Shown piece after piece: positions 1 through 6,202 of a stretch of DNA of 6,275 nucleotides. The notes below the pieces were generated by a model that was given only the letters and a program-made list of their open reading frames with translations, was not told the DNA's origin and did not search any database. Where the stretch lies: contig JAHWKS010000366.1 in assembly GCA_019347795.1 (NCBI GenBank), positions 1 to 6,275 of the forward strand, given 5' to 3'. Origin of the DNA: Planctomycetota bacterium (GTDB taxonomy: Bacteria > Planctomycetota > Planctomycetia > Pirellulales > Pirellulaceae). The position numbers were made by a program, and so were the translations under genes. Within the stretch, counting starts at the first letter, position 1, and the number at the start of each line of letters is the position of its first letter.

Positions 1-53
1 AACACCTACCCCACCAGCCGCCCTCCCCTCAAGACGCTTTCATCGCAACCGGC
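1..53. other. Short stretch downstream of the DUF6807 gene, nothing recognised
   Basis: These 53 bases lie between the window edge and the stop codon of the minus-strand DUF6807 gene. I see no convincing hairpin with a T-tract and no supported coding region, so the terminator or next gene of this transcript probably lies outside the window. Confidence 0.4.
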
Positions 54-1322
54 TCAACTCGCGACCGCCGCCTCAGTCTGCGGCGGATCGACGAACTTGG
101 CGCTGCGGGCCGCCGCGTCTTCCACGCTCATCTCTCCCTCCTGCAGCCAGAGGCGGTAGTTGAGGTCGAGCGTCGTGTCTCCTTCGATTTCCGCCTCGAA
201 GTACGAGCCGAACCGCCCGTAATCCCGCTCGCTGAACCGCGCCTCTTTTGGGTTCTGCGGATGATCGAGATACACGCACGTGTACCGCTGGCCGTCGATC
301 ACGAAGCTCAGGGCGTTCCACGGCAAGTTCACGTGATCTTTGTTTTGCGGCCAATTGCGAAAAGACCCCGGCTCCCCTTTGCCGTCGGGGCGGAGGTAGT
401 AGGTCTGCTTCGCGGTGTTGTCCGGAACATGCTGCGACGCGCGGAACTGGAAACCCGCATGCTGCGGATCGCCGTCGAGCTTCACCTTGCCGTCGGCGCT
501 CTCGAGCCGCGAGGCGAATTCGATCAATGTTCCGCCGGGCGTGTTGTAGACGGTCATTTCTCGCTGCTCGACGGCGAACGGCTCTCCGTCCCGACCCCGC
601 CAGGCGATCTCCACCCGATGCCGCCCCAGCACCGGCCCTTCCTCCTGCGAGAGGAGGGCCTCGTGCGTTTGCGACTCGCCGCCGCGGCAGTGCCAGACGT
701 CAGCCTGCTTGTCGCCGTCATGCGTGATCTTGTTGAATCCATAAAACACGCCGCGATGGTGTGGAAACAGCCCGCCCGGGCCTTTGGTCACCAGCCGCTC
801 GCCGGCCGGATCGAAGACGTGATGGTACACCTTGTACGTCTCTTCGCGACGCTCTTTGGACGACTCATCCACCCCCTCGAACATGTACCGCAGCACCGGC
901 TTGTCCCCCAGCCGCAGATCGGCGTGCTTGCCGGGGGTCGCGTCCCACAGGAACCTTGGACCGCTCGCTTCGGCCTCCTTCAGTTCACCTTTCAGCGTCA
1001 CCGCGGCGCCTTTGTCGATCTTAGGCAGGACGAAGTGCAACTCTCGTACTCCCTCGCCTTTGTTCTCGGCGAACAATCCCGGCTCGGTCAACTGCCCGAC
1101 AACCTCATTGCCGGATTGGTCCTTGAGCTTGATTGTCTGCACGCCGCGTGCATCGACGGGAACGTCCACGGCGACGCGCACCGGGACGTTTTCCATCGCC
1201 TGCTCGCCGCCGCGCACGGTCACTTTCACAGTCGCCGCGGAGACCGGACATGCGAAACCCAAAACAAAGGCTCCCGCGGTGAGCCAACGACAAAGCGCAG
1301 AACCAGAGACGCATTTCAACAT
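54..1322 (-). CDS. Exported DUF6807 ('PmoA family') protein
   Basis: This gene encodes a 422-residue exported protein of the DUF6807 family, often labelled 'methane oxygenase PmoA' in databases. I chose the ATG at 1320-1322 because GGAG lies 7 bases upstream and the protein then opens with a good signal peptide: basic start, hydrophobic core, and a V-S-A cleavage site near residue 29. The in-frame ATG at 1362-1364 has no ribosome binding site and would add 14 residues ahead of the signal. After an Ig-like beta-rich part (about 30-120), the DUF6807 region covers about 125-410. It has the histidine-rich signature HHVFDPAG (167-174), FPHHRGVFYGF (186-196) and WHC (210-212), and ends with strands typical of a beta-sandwich. 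Clustered histidines could bind a metal or sugar, but this is inference. The biochemical function is unknown. In Planctomycetes such proteins tend to accompany secreted oxidoreductases and hydrolases. It lies 106 bp downstream of the di-haem gene and may be co-transcribed with it. Confidence 0.85.
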   Translation of the reverse strand: MLKCVSGSALCRWLTAGAFVLGFACPVSAATVKVTVRGGEQAMENVPVRVAVDVPVDARGVQTIKLKDQSGNEVVGQLTEPGLFAENKGEGVRELHFVLPKIDKGAAVTLKGELKEAEASGPRFLWDATPGKHADLRLGDKPVLRYMFEGVDESSKERREETYKVYHHVFDPAGERLVTKGPGGLFPHHRGVFYGFNKITHDGDKQADVWHCRGGESQTHEALLSQEEGPVLGRHRVEIAWRGRDGEPFAVEQREMTVYNTPGGTLIEFASRLESADGKVKLDGDPQHAGFQFRASQHVPDNTAKQTYYLRPDGKGEPGSFRNWPQNKDHVNLPWNALSFVIDGQRYTCVYLDHPQNPKEARFSERDYGRFGSYFEAEIEGDTTLDLNYRLWLQEGEMSVEDAAARSAKFVDPPQTEAAVAS

Positions 1323-1329
1323 AAGTCCA

Positions 1330-1333
1330 CTCC
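1330..1333 (-). promoter_or_regulatory. Shine-Dalgarno site deciding the DUF6807 start
   Basis: Read on the minus strand, GGAG is followed by seven bases and then ATG. It favours the start at 1322 over the longer reading frame from 1364, which has no such motif upstream. Confidence 0.6.
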
Positions 1334-1364
1334 AGAGATGACAGGGGGCGATTTTCCCCAGCAT

Positions 1365-1428
1365 AACTTGCGGCGACGCCGGTAAGTAGATGCCGCTGCC
1401 GGGCGCCCCAGGTCGCGAAAGGCGGGCA
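1365..1428. other. Part of the gap between the di-haem and DUF6807 genes
   Basis: This is the upstream part of the 106-bp gap between two minus-strand genes. It contains the self-complementary GGGCGCCC but no hairpin with a loop and T-run, so I see no terminator that would clearly separate the two genes. No -10/-35 pair stands out either. Confidence 0.35.
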
Positions 1429-3174
1429 CTAGAGACTGCGCAGGAACGCCAGCAGGTCGGCTAGGTCGCGGGCGTTCAACTCGACATCCAGTTGGTGGCC
1501 GTGAACCTGGAACACGTCTTCCAGCGTGGCGGCGCGGTTGTCGTGGAAGTAGGGGCCGCGATGGGCCACCCCGCGGAGCGACGGCGGGTTAAAGCGGCGA
1601 TTGCCTTGCGAATCGGTCAGGCCCACGTCGTACGTTTCCGGCGAGGTGTATGCGGGCGGAGCGTGGCAGCGATCGCACTGCTGGGCGGCGAATGTTTGCC
1701 GGCCGCGTTCGATGGCCGACGGGTTGGCCGTTCCGCGGAGCACATCGAGGCTCGGCGGCGGAGTCAGCGTGTGGAGGTAGGCCGTGAGAGCTTCGACTTC
1801 TTCGTCCGTGGCGGACGCTTCCCGCGACATCGTCTTTTCGATCGAGTTTTGTATCTGCGTCGGGACGTCCGGTACGTGGCCGGTCCAGGCATACGGCGCG
1901 GTGTCGGTTACGCCCAGCAGCGTCAACACGCGTTTGGGGGCGCCGAACGAGGCGTCGCTCAGGTTGTCGTTCATCATGCCGTTGGTGTGGCCGTCGGTGT
2001 GGCAGCTATGGCAGCTCATCCAGCGGTCGTGCGAAAGCCGGGCGTCGTAGAACAACATTTCGCCGCGGTCCACGAGCGAAAGCTCCGCCTGCGGGCCAAG
2101 CGAGACTTTGTCGGCGACTTTCTCCCCCTCCAGATCGAGGATCGAGATTGAGTCGTCGAACATGTTCGCGACGTACGCCCACTTCCCGTCCGGGGAGGTG
2201 GCGACCGCCGCCGGACGCCGGCCGACGGCAAGGCGGCGCATGCTGAAATCGTTTTCGCAGCCGATCGCCACCTGGTTGGCGCCTCCCAGCGGGACGACCG
2301 CCAGGCCGCTGTCGGTCATCGTCAGGTCGGCCGGATCTCCGCCGCCGCGATTCGCTTCCCCCAGCGGGTGCATGTGGGCGCCGGCGTACAACTCCGCCTC
2401 GGGATCGAGCACCGCCTCCAGCGGCAGCCAGCGGAGATCATTCGACATCAACAGCCCCCAATGCACATCGTTGCGGATCGAAAGAGCCAGCTCGTTCAGC
2501 ATCTGATGGGCGACCGCCAGCATGTTTCCGTTCGGCGTGATCGCCAGTCCGCGAATGTTGTGCGCGGGAAACTCCCGCACCGCCAGCAGTTTTCCCGCAT
2601 CGGGATCCACCACGCCCAGCCGGCCGGCGAAGGCGTCGGCCACAATCAGCCGCGATTCATCCGGCGTCAGCAGCAGCTTCCGAGGTGCGAACGGGAGGTC
2701 GATCACCCGTGCGACCGCCATTCCGCGTTCGCCGGGCGGCGGCAATGCGACCTCCGTCAGCCGCCGCGACCACAGCGACGTGACAAACGCCCGCCGTCCG
2801 TCCGCCGCGATGACTGCTTCGACAGGAAAAGGGCTAACCGGCAACCGCTCTGCGGGAGTGACCGTCGTCCCCTCGACCCGCAAGAGAATCAGCTCGTGCC
2901 GGCTCTCGTCGATCGCGAGCATTCGACTGTCATCCAAGGCGGCCATTCCCGCGAGCGTCTCGCCGACTTCCGTCTCCGCGGCGACCAGGCGGCTTTGAAG
3001 ATCAACAACCGAAACCGTTCCGCTGCGGCGGTTCGCGACGTACAGGAACCGCGGATCGGCGCCGGCGACCATCGCCGTCGGCCTGCGGAGCTTCGGCGCC
3101 GGATTCACCTCCGCCGACGTCGCCCTCGAAAGGCTGAGCAATACCGCTGCGGAAAGAAGGAGGAATCGCATCAT
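1429..3174 (-). CDS. Exported beta-propeller / MauG-like di-haem cytochrome c protein
   Basis: This gene encodes a 581-residue periplasmic protein that joins an N-terminal YVTN/SMP-30-like beta-propeller to a C-terminal di-haem cytochrome-c-peroxidase/MauG-like module. The start at the paired ATG codons (3172-3174 and 3169-3171) gives a textbook signal peptide ending in A-T-S-A near residue 21; a longer frame to 3276 would run into the divergent gene and bury this signal. Propeller blades are visible as repeated 'PDxxxLYVA...VxVVDL' units, for example residues 41-60, 165-190 and 325-350. Two CxxCH haem sites follow: CHSCH (388-392; nt 1999-2013) and CDRCH (500-504; nt 1663-1677). The C-terminus carries the family motif FNPPSLRG (528-535) and GPYFHDNRAATLEDVF (540-555). 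In this family one haem usually transfers electrons and the other acts on peroxide or substrate; which is which cannot be settled here. The substrate is unknown, and the propeller may serve in protein or ligand binding. Confidence 0.9.
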   Translation of the reverse strand: MMRFLLLSAAVLLSLSRATSAEVNPAPKLRRPTAMVAGADPRFLYVANRRSGTVSVVDLQSRLVAAETEVGETLAGMAALDDSRMLAIDESRHELILLRVEGTTVTPAERLPVSPFPVEAVIAADGRRAFVTSLWSRRLTEVALPPPGERGMAVARVIDLPFAPRKLLLTPDESRLIVADAFAGRLGVVDPDAGKLLAVREFPAHNIRGLAITPNGNMLAVAHQMLNELALSIRNDVHWGLLMSNDLRWLPLEAVLDPEAELYAGAHMHPLGEANRGGGDPADLTMTDSGLAVVPLGGANQVAIGCENDFSMRRLAVGRRPAAVATSPDGKWAYVANMFDDSISILDLEGEKVADKVSLGPQAELSLVDRGEMLFYDARLSHDRWMSCHSCHTDGHTNGMMNDNLSDASFGAPKRVLTLLGVTDTAPYAWTGHVPDVPTQIQNSIEKTMSREASATDEEVEALTAYLHTLTPPPSLDVLRGTANPSAIERGRQTFAAQQCDRCHAPPAYTSPETYDVGLTDSQGNRRFNPPSLRGVAHRGPYFHDNRAATLEDVFQVHGHQLDVELNARDLADLLAFLRSL

Positions 3175-3262
3175 CCGATGATTCCAGGAGACGGTGGGAA
3201 CACGAGGCGGGCCGCTTTGGATAAAATGTCGCACAACCGGCCGGAAAGCACAAGCGAAGCCA
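3175..3262. promoter_or_regulatory. Divergent intergenic region, presumed to hold promoters for both directions
   Basis: This 88-bp region lies between the divergent starts of the di-haem gene and the HAD-phosphatase gene, so it should drive both transcripts. Its only AT-rich spot is GGATAAAATG (3219-3228), whose TAAAAT (3222-3227) resembles a plus-strand -10 box. No matching -35 box is seen at the usual spacing, and on the minus strand no good pair was found. A CCGGCCGG palindrome lies at 3237-3244, which is unremarkable in GC-rich DNA. The regulatory role is inferred from gene orientation. Confidence 0.4.
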
Positions 3263-4081
3263 ATGGAAATCATCAACTTGGATCATCCTCGCGGGCCGTT
3301 CCGTGCGGCGGTGTTCGACTTTGACGGCACGCTGTCACTGTTGCGCCGCAACTGGCAGGACGTGATGATCCCGATGATGGTCGAAGAGTTGTCCGCGACG
3401 GGAACCGGCGAGTCGCGCGAGGAGTTGCACTCGGCGGTCGAAGAGTTTGTGATGCGGCTCAACGGCAAACAGACGATCCACCAGATGATCCAGCTTGCCG
3501 ACGAAGTGGCCCGCCGCGGCGGAAGCCCGCGGGCGCCGCTGGAGTACAAACGGCAATATCACGACCTGCTCTGGCGCCAGGTCGGCGCCCGGGTCGCGGC
3601 GGTCAAGAGCGGCGAGATCCCCGCCGAGGAGATGACCGTCCCCGACGCCCGCGAGCTATTGACGCGGTTGTGCGAGCAGGGACTGACGCTCTACCTCGCC
3701 TCAGGCACCGACTTACACTATGTGCAGGATGAGCTGCAAACCCTCGGCCTGGCCGAGTTCTTCGGCCCCAGGGTCTACGGCGCCTTGGACGACTTTCAGA
3801 AGTTTTCCAAAGCGATGATCATCGCCCAAATTATCGAAGAGACGCACGTCGCCGGCCGGGAGCTAGTCGGCTTCGGCGACGGATTTGTCGAGATCGAGGA
3901 AGTGAAGAAAGTCGGCGGCCTGGCGATCGGCGTTGCGAGCAACGAAGACACGCGGGAAGGAATCAACGACTGGAAACGAAAACGGCTGATCCCCGCGGGA
4001 GCGGATGTGATTATTGGGGATTATCGAGGCATGGAATCGCTCATCGACCTGCTCCATCTCGCACCGCCGACTCCTGACTGA
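3263..4081 (+). CDS. HAD-superfamily hydrolase (probable phosphatase)
   Basis: This gene encodes a 272-residue cytoplasmic HAD-fold hydrolase, expected to remove phosphate from a small metabolite via an aspartyl-phosphate intermediate. All four motifs are visible: motif I VFDFDGTL (17-24; nucleophile D19, acid/base D21), motif II LASGTD (145-150; S147), motif III lysine K180 or K183 in DFQKFSK, and motif IV GFGDGFVEIEE (203-213; D206 and E210 as likely Mg ligands). A helical insert of about 110 residues between motifs I and II is a C1-type cap that would set substrate choice. I chose the ATG at 3263 because homology-like sequence begins just after it; a GTG at 3194 has an AGGAG too close to it and would extend towards the divergent gene. 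No strong Shine-Dalgarno precedes 3263. It begins a three-gene cluster with the DHS-like gene and the kinase, so its substrate is probably a phosphorylated intermediate of that pathway. Substrate unknown. Confidence 0.85.
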   Translation: MEIINLDHPRGPFRAAVFDFDGTLSLLRRNWQDVMIPMMVEELSATGTGESREELHSAVEEFVMRLNGKQTIHQMIQLADEVARRGGSPRAPLEYKRQYHDLLWRQVGARVAAVKSGEIPAEEMTVPDARELLTRLCEQGLTLYLASGTDLHYVQDELQTLGLAEFFGPRVYGALDDFQKFSKAMIIAQIIEETHVAGRELVGFGDGFVEIEEVKKVGGLAIGVASNEDTREGINDWKRKRLIPAGADVIIGDYRGMESLIDLLHLAPPTPD

Positions 4082-4088
4082 CTCCTGA
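4069..4088 (+). repeat. Short direct repeat across the HAD stop codon
   Basis: The 9-mer GACTCCTGA occurs at 4069-4077 and again at 4080-4088, an 11-base period, with a decayed third copy GACTCCCT at 4093-4100. The HAD stop codon (4079-4081) lies inside it. It may be a simple-sequence repeat that has grown into the end of the gene. Confidence 0.6.
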
Positions 4089-4135
4089 ATCCGACTCCCT
4101 CCCGCGCGGCCCGAGTGGCACGTGGTTAAACGATC

Positions 4136-5122
4136 ATGCCGTTGTTCCCGCAATTTGAGCGATCGCGATTGAAGATCAAGCCGTTGGCGGAGCGGGTGCA
4201 TGATCTGTCTCGCGATACGCTGCTGCCGCTGGAGCATGAGCCGCCGCCGCTCGACGGCCGGGCGATGCGGGACTTGGATGCTCTGGGACAGCGACTCGTG
4301 GAAGCGCGGAAGCGCGGGGCGGCGGTGTTGCTGCTGATGGGCGCCCATGTGATTCGGGCGGGCGTCGCGCGGCAGTTGATCGACCTCATGGAGCGGGGGC
4401 TGGTGACGCATGTGGGCATGAACGGCGCGGGGCCGATTCACGACTACGAGCTGGCCCGCATCGGCGCCACGTGCGAGAGCGTCGGGCGGTATATCCGCAG
4501 CGGCGAGTTCGGCCTGTGGCGGGAGACGGCCGAGATGAACGACGCCGTCCGCCGCGGCGCCGCCGAGGGGATGGGACTGGGCGAGGCGATCGGCCGAGCG
4601 ATTCTCGAGAGCGACTTTCCCTACAAGGATACCAGCGTCCTCGCCGCGGGCGTGCGGCTGGGCGTGCCGGTAACGGTGCATATCGGCGTCGGGTACGACA
4701 TCACGCACGAGCATCCCAACTTCGATGCGGCCGCCTACGGCGAGGCGAGCTATCGCGACTTCTTAACCGTCGCCCACACGGTCCAGAATCTGGAAGGAGG
4801 CGTGTTCCTCTGCTTCGGGTCTGCGGTGATGGGGCCGGAAGTGTACCTGAAGGCGCTTTCGATGGCGCGGAATGTGGCGCACCAAGAGGGGAAGCAAATC
4901 GCCCGCTTCACAACCGCCGCCTTCGACCTGATCCCCATCGAAGGCGACTTCCACGCTGAGGCGCCGAAGTCGAACCCGCAGTATTACTACCGCCCCTGGA
5001 AAACAATCCTCGTGCGCACGGTAGCCGACGGCGGCGAGAGCTTTTACATTTGCGGCGATCACCGGCAGACGCTCCCCCATCTCCGGCTCGCGGCGCTGGC
5101 GGCGGAGGCGAATGGCCCCTGA
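4136..5122 (+). CDS. Deoxyhypusine-synthase-like protein of unknown bacterial function
   Basis: This gene encodes a 328-residue cytoplasmic protein that I recognise as a bacterial member of the deoxyhypusine synthase (DHS) superfamily, a Rossmann-like NAD-binding fold. Supporting stretches are LLLMGAHVIRAG (65-76), LIDLMERGLVTHVGMNGAG (81-99) followed by IHDYELARIG (101-110), a VPVTVHIGVGYDITHEHP segment (177-194), GEASYRDF (202-209) and LEGGVFLCFGSAVMGPEVYLKA (starting at 219). Eukaryotic and archaeal DHS move an aminobutyl group from spermidine to a lysine of e/aIF5A; bacteria have EF-P instead, and some bacterial relatives are thought to make polyamines such as homospermidine, so this activity should not be assumed here. 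W288-K289 in RPWKTI may align with the active-site W-G-K of true DHS (uncertain). The gene begins 54 bp after the HAD gene, with no clear Shine-Dalgarno, and its TGA shares a base with the kinase ATG, so all three are probably one operon. Confidence 0.8.
   Translation: MPLFPQFERSRLKIKPLAERVHDLSRDTLLPLEHEPPPLDGRAMRDLDALGQRLVEARKRGAAVLLLMGAHVIRAGVARQLIDLMERGLVTHVGMNGAGPIHDYELARIGATCESVGRYIRSGEFGLWRETAEMNDAVRRGAAEGMGLGEAIGRAILESDFPYKDTSVLAAGVRLGVPVTVHIGVGYDITHEHPNFDAAAYGEASYRDFLTVAHTVQNLEGGVFLCFGSAVMGPEVYLKALSMARNVAHQEGKQIARFTTAAFDLIPIEGDFHAEAPKSNPQYYYRPWKTILVRTVADGGESFYICGDHRQTLPHLRLAALAAEANGP
5104..5108 (+). promoter_or_regulatory. Candidate ribosome binding site for the kinase, inside the upstream gene
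   Basis: GGAGG lies within the end of the DHS-like gene, 13 bases before the kinase ATG at 5122. That spacing is longer than ideal, so reinitiation at the TGATG overlap may contribute more to kinase translation. Confidence 0.4.
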
Positions 5123-6132
5123 TGCTTTCCGCGGAACGATTGACAGCGATCCTCGAGCAGTTCCCGCGATTAACAATCGCGCTGGTGGGCGATCTGTTTC
5201 TCGATCGCTACTTGGAAATCGACGCGGCGGCGGATGAGCCGTCTATCGAGACTGGTTTGACGGCGCACCAGGTGACGCGGGTGCGAAACTCCCCCGGCGC
5301 CTTGGGGACGGTGATGAACAACCTGGCGGCGCTCGGGGTGGGACGGCTCCTGCCGGTGACGGTGATCGGCGATGACGGGCACGGATATGATCTCCGCCGC
5401 GAGCTGGAAAAGCTCCCGGTCGATCAACAGTTCATCGTCTGCGATCCCGAGCGGCTGACGCCGACCTACACCAAGCCGCTGCGGCCGGATGAGGCGGGGC
5501 AGCGGCGGGAGCTGAATCGCCTCGACGTTCGCACCCGCGGGCCATTGTCCTCTTCGGCAGAAGCTGAATTGCTGCGTCGGCTCGATGCAGCCTTTGAGGC
5601 TTCTGACGGCGCAATCGTCCTCGACCAGATCAACGAAGCGGACTGGGGCGTGGTGAACGGCCGCGTCCGGGGACATCTTGAGAAACTCGTCGGGCGGCGG
5701 CCCGAGAAACTGGCATTCGTCGATTCCCGCCGGCGGCTGGGCGAGTTTCGCTTCGGCGTGTTGAAGGGGAATCGCGCGGAGGTGCTCGCGGCCGCGGGAG
5801 TTGACGACGTGTCTGAGGCCGCCGGCCGCATGAGCGCCGTTACGCGTCGGCCTGTATTCGCGACGCTCGGCGAGCGCGGGATCCTCGTAAGGCGACCGAG
5901 CGGCGATTGTCACACCGTTCCCGCCGTTCCCGTGGCCGGGCCGGTCGATATTGTGGGCGCCGGGGATAGCGCGACCGCGGCGCTGGCGCCATCGCTGCTG
6001 ACGGGCGCCGACGAGATCGAAGCCGCCGAGATCGCGTGTCTCGTCGCGTCGATCACGATTCAGCAAGTGGGAACCACCGGCGTCGCCACGCCCGAGCAGG
6101 TCGTGGAGCGGCGAAACTTGCTCGCAGGATGA
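5122..6132 (+). CDS. PfkB/ribokinase-family sugar kinase, HldE kinase-domain-like
   Basis: This gene encodes a 336-residue cytoplasmic kinase of the PfkB family, expected to phosphorylate a sugar or sugar phosphate with ATP. It most resembles the N-terminal kinase half of HldE (D-glycero-beta-D-manno-heptose-7-phosphate kinase). Evidence: the N-terminal VGDLFLDRY (22-30), typical of that subfamily; a PfkB-like SPGALGTVMNNLAALG (57-72); LKGNRAEV (214-221); TLGERG (248-253); and VDIVGAGDS (275-283), in which D282 is the catalytic base and GAGD forms the anion hole. The first signature has PGA instead of the usual GGA. No nucleotidyltransferase domain follows, so it is kinase-only, and the heptose specificity is uncertain. 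I chose the ATG at 5122, which overlaps the preceding TGA by one base and gives a normal start; a frame opening at 5050 lies entirely inside the upstream gene. It is the last gene of the cluster and is followed by a hairpin. Confidence 0.85.
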   Translation: MLSAERLTAILEQFPRLTIALVGDLFLDRYLEIDAAADEPSIETGLTAHQVTRVRNSPGALGTVMNNLAALGVGRLLPVTVIGDDGHGYDLRRELEKLPVDQQFIVCDPERLTPTYTKPLRPDEAGQRRELNRLDVRTRGPLSSSAEAELLRRLDAAFEASDGAIVLDQINEADWGVVNGRVRGHLEKLVGRRPEKLAFVDSRRRLGEFRFGVLKGNRAEVLAAAGVDDVSEAAGRMSAVTRRPVFATLGERGILVRRPSGDCHTVPAVPVAGPVDIVGAGDSATAALAPSLLTGADEIEAAEIACLVASITIQQVGTTGVATPEQVVERRNLLAG

Positions 6133-6152
6133 GGCATATCCTGCTCAAGAAG

Positions 6153-6189
6153 CGCGAAACCGCAAGCGTGGCACGCTTGCGGTTTCGCG
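6153..6189. terminator. Perfect 17-bp hairpin between convergent genes, probable bidirectional terminator
   Basis: The left arm (6153-6169, CGCGAAACCGCAAGCGT) is fully complementary to the right arm (6173-6189), with a three-base GGC loop. It starts 20 bases after the kinase stop codon and lies 13 bases beyond the stop of the converging minus-strand gene. No T-run follows on the plus strand; on the minus strand only a weak CTTCTT follows. It could therefore be an intrinsic terminator of atypical form, an mRNA 3' stabiliser, or a copy of a dispersed palindromic repeat. Confidence 0.6.
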
Positions 6190-6202
6190 ATCTCGAACTT
6201 CA

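Noticed and set aside
261..1385. Long plus-strand open frame (374 codons) opposite the DUF6807 gene
   Set aside because: It lies antisense to a gene with a clear family match, signal peptide and ribosome binding site. Its translation is arginine- and histidine-rich with no recognisable domain, as expected for the mirror frame of GC-rich coding DNA.
3237..3244. CCGGCCGG palindrome as an operator
   Set aside because: Eight-base GC palindromes are common by chance in DNA of this composition and there is no second copy or regulator gene nearby.
3175..3276. N-terminal extension of the di-haem protein starting at 3276
   Set aside because: It would place 34 residues ahead of an obvious signal peptide and overlap the divergent HAD gene start.
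2368..3324. Long plus-strand open frame (318 codons) opposite the di-haem gene and running into the HAD gene
   Set aside because: Its product is low-complexity, rich in R, Q and H, and it crosses the divergent promoter region and a well-supported gene start. It is best explained as a shadow frame.
4118..4125. GTGGCACG-like match between the HAD/DHS gap and the loop region of the terminal hairpin
   Set aside because: The shared stretch is about eight bases without the surrounding arms, so it is most likely chance and not a second copy of the element.
3863..4714. Minus-strand open frame (283 codons) across the HAD/DHS-like junction
   Set aside because: It spans the ends of two well-supported plus-strand genes and shows no family motif; composition is typical of an antisense shadow.
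5170..6066. Minus-strand open frame (298 codons) opposite the kinase
   Set aside because: It is wholly antisense to a kinase with intact catalytic motifs and has no recognisable domain.
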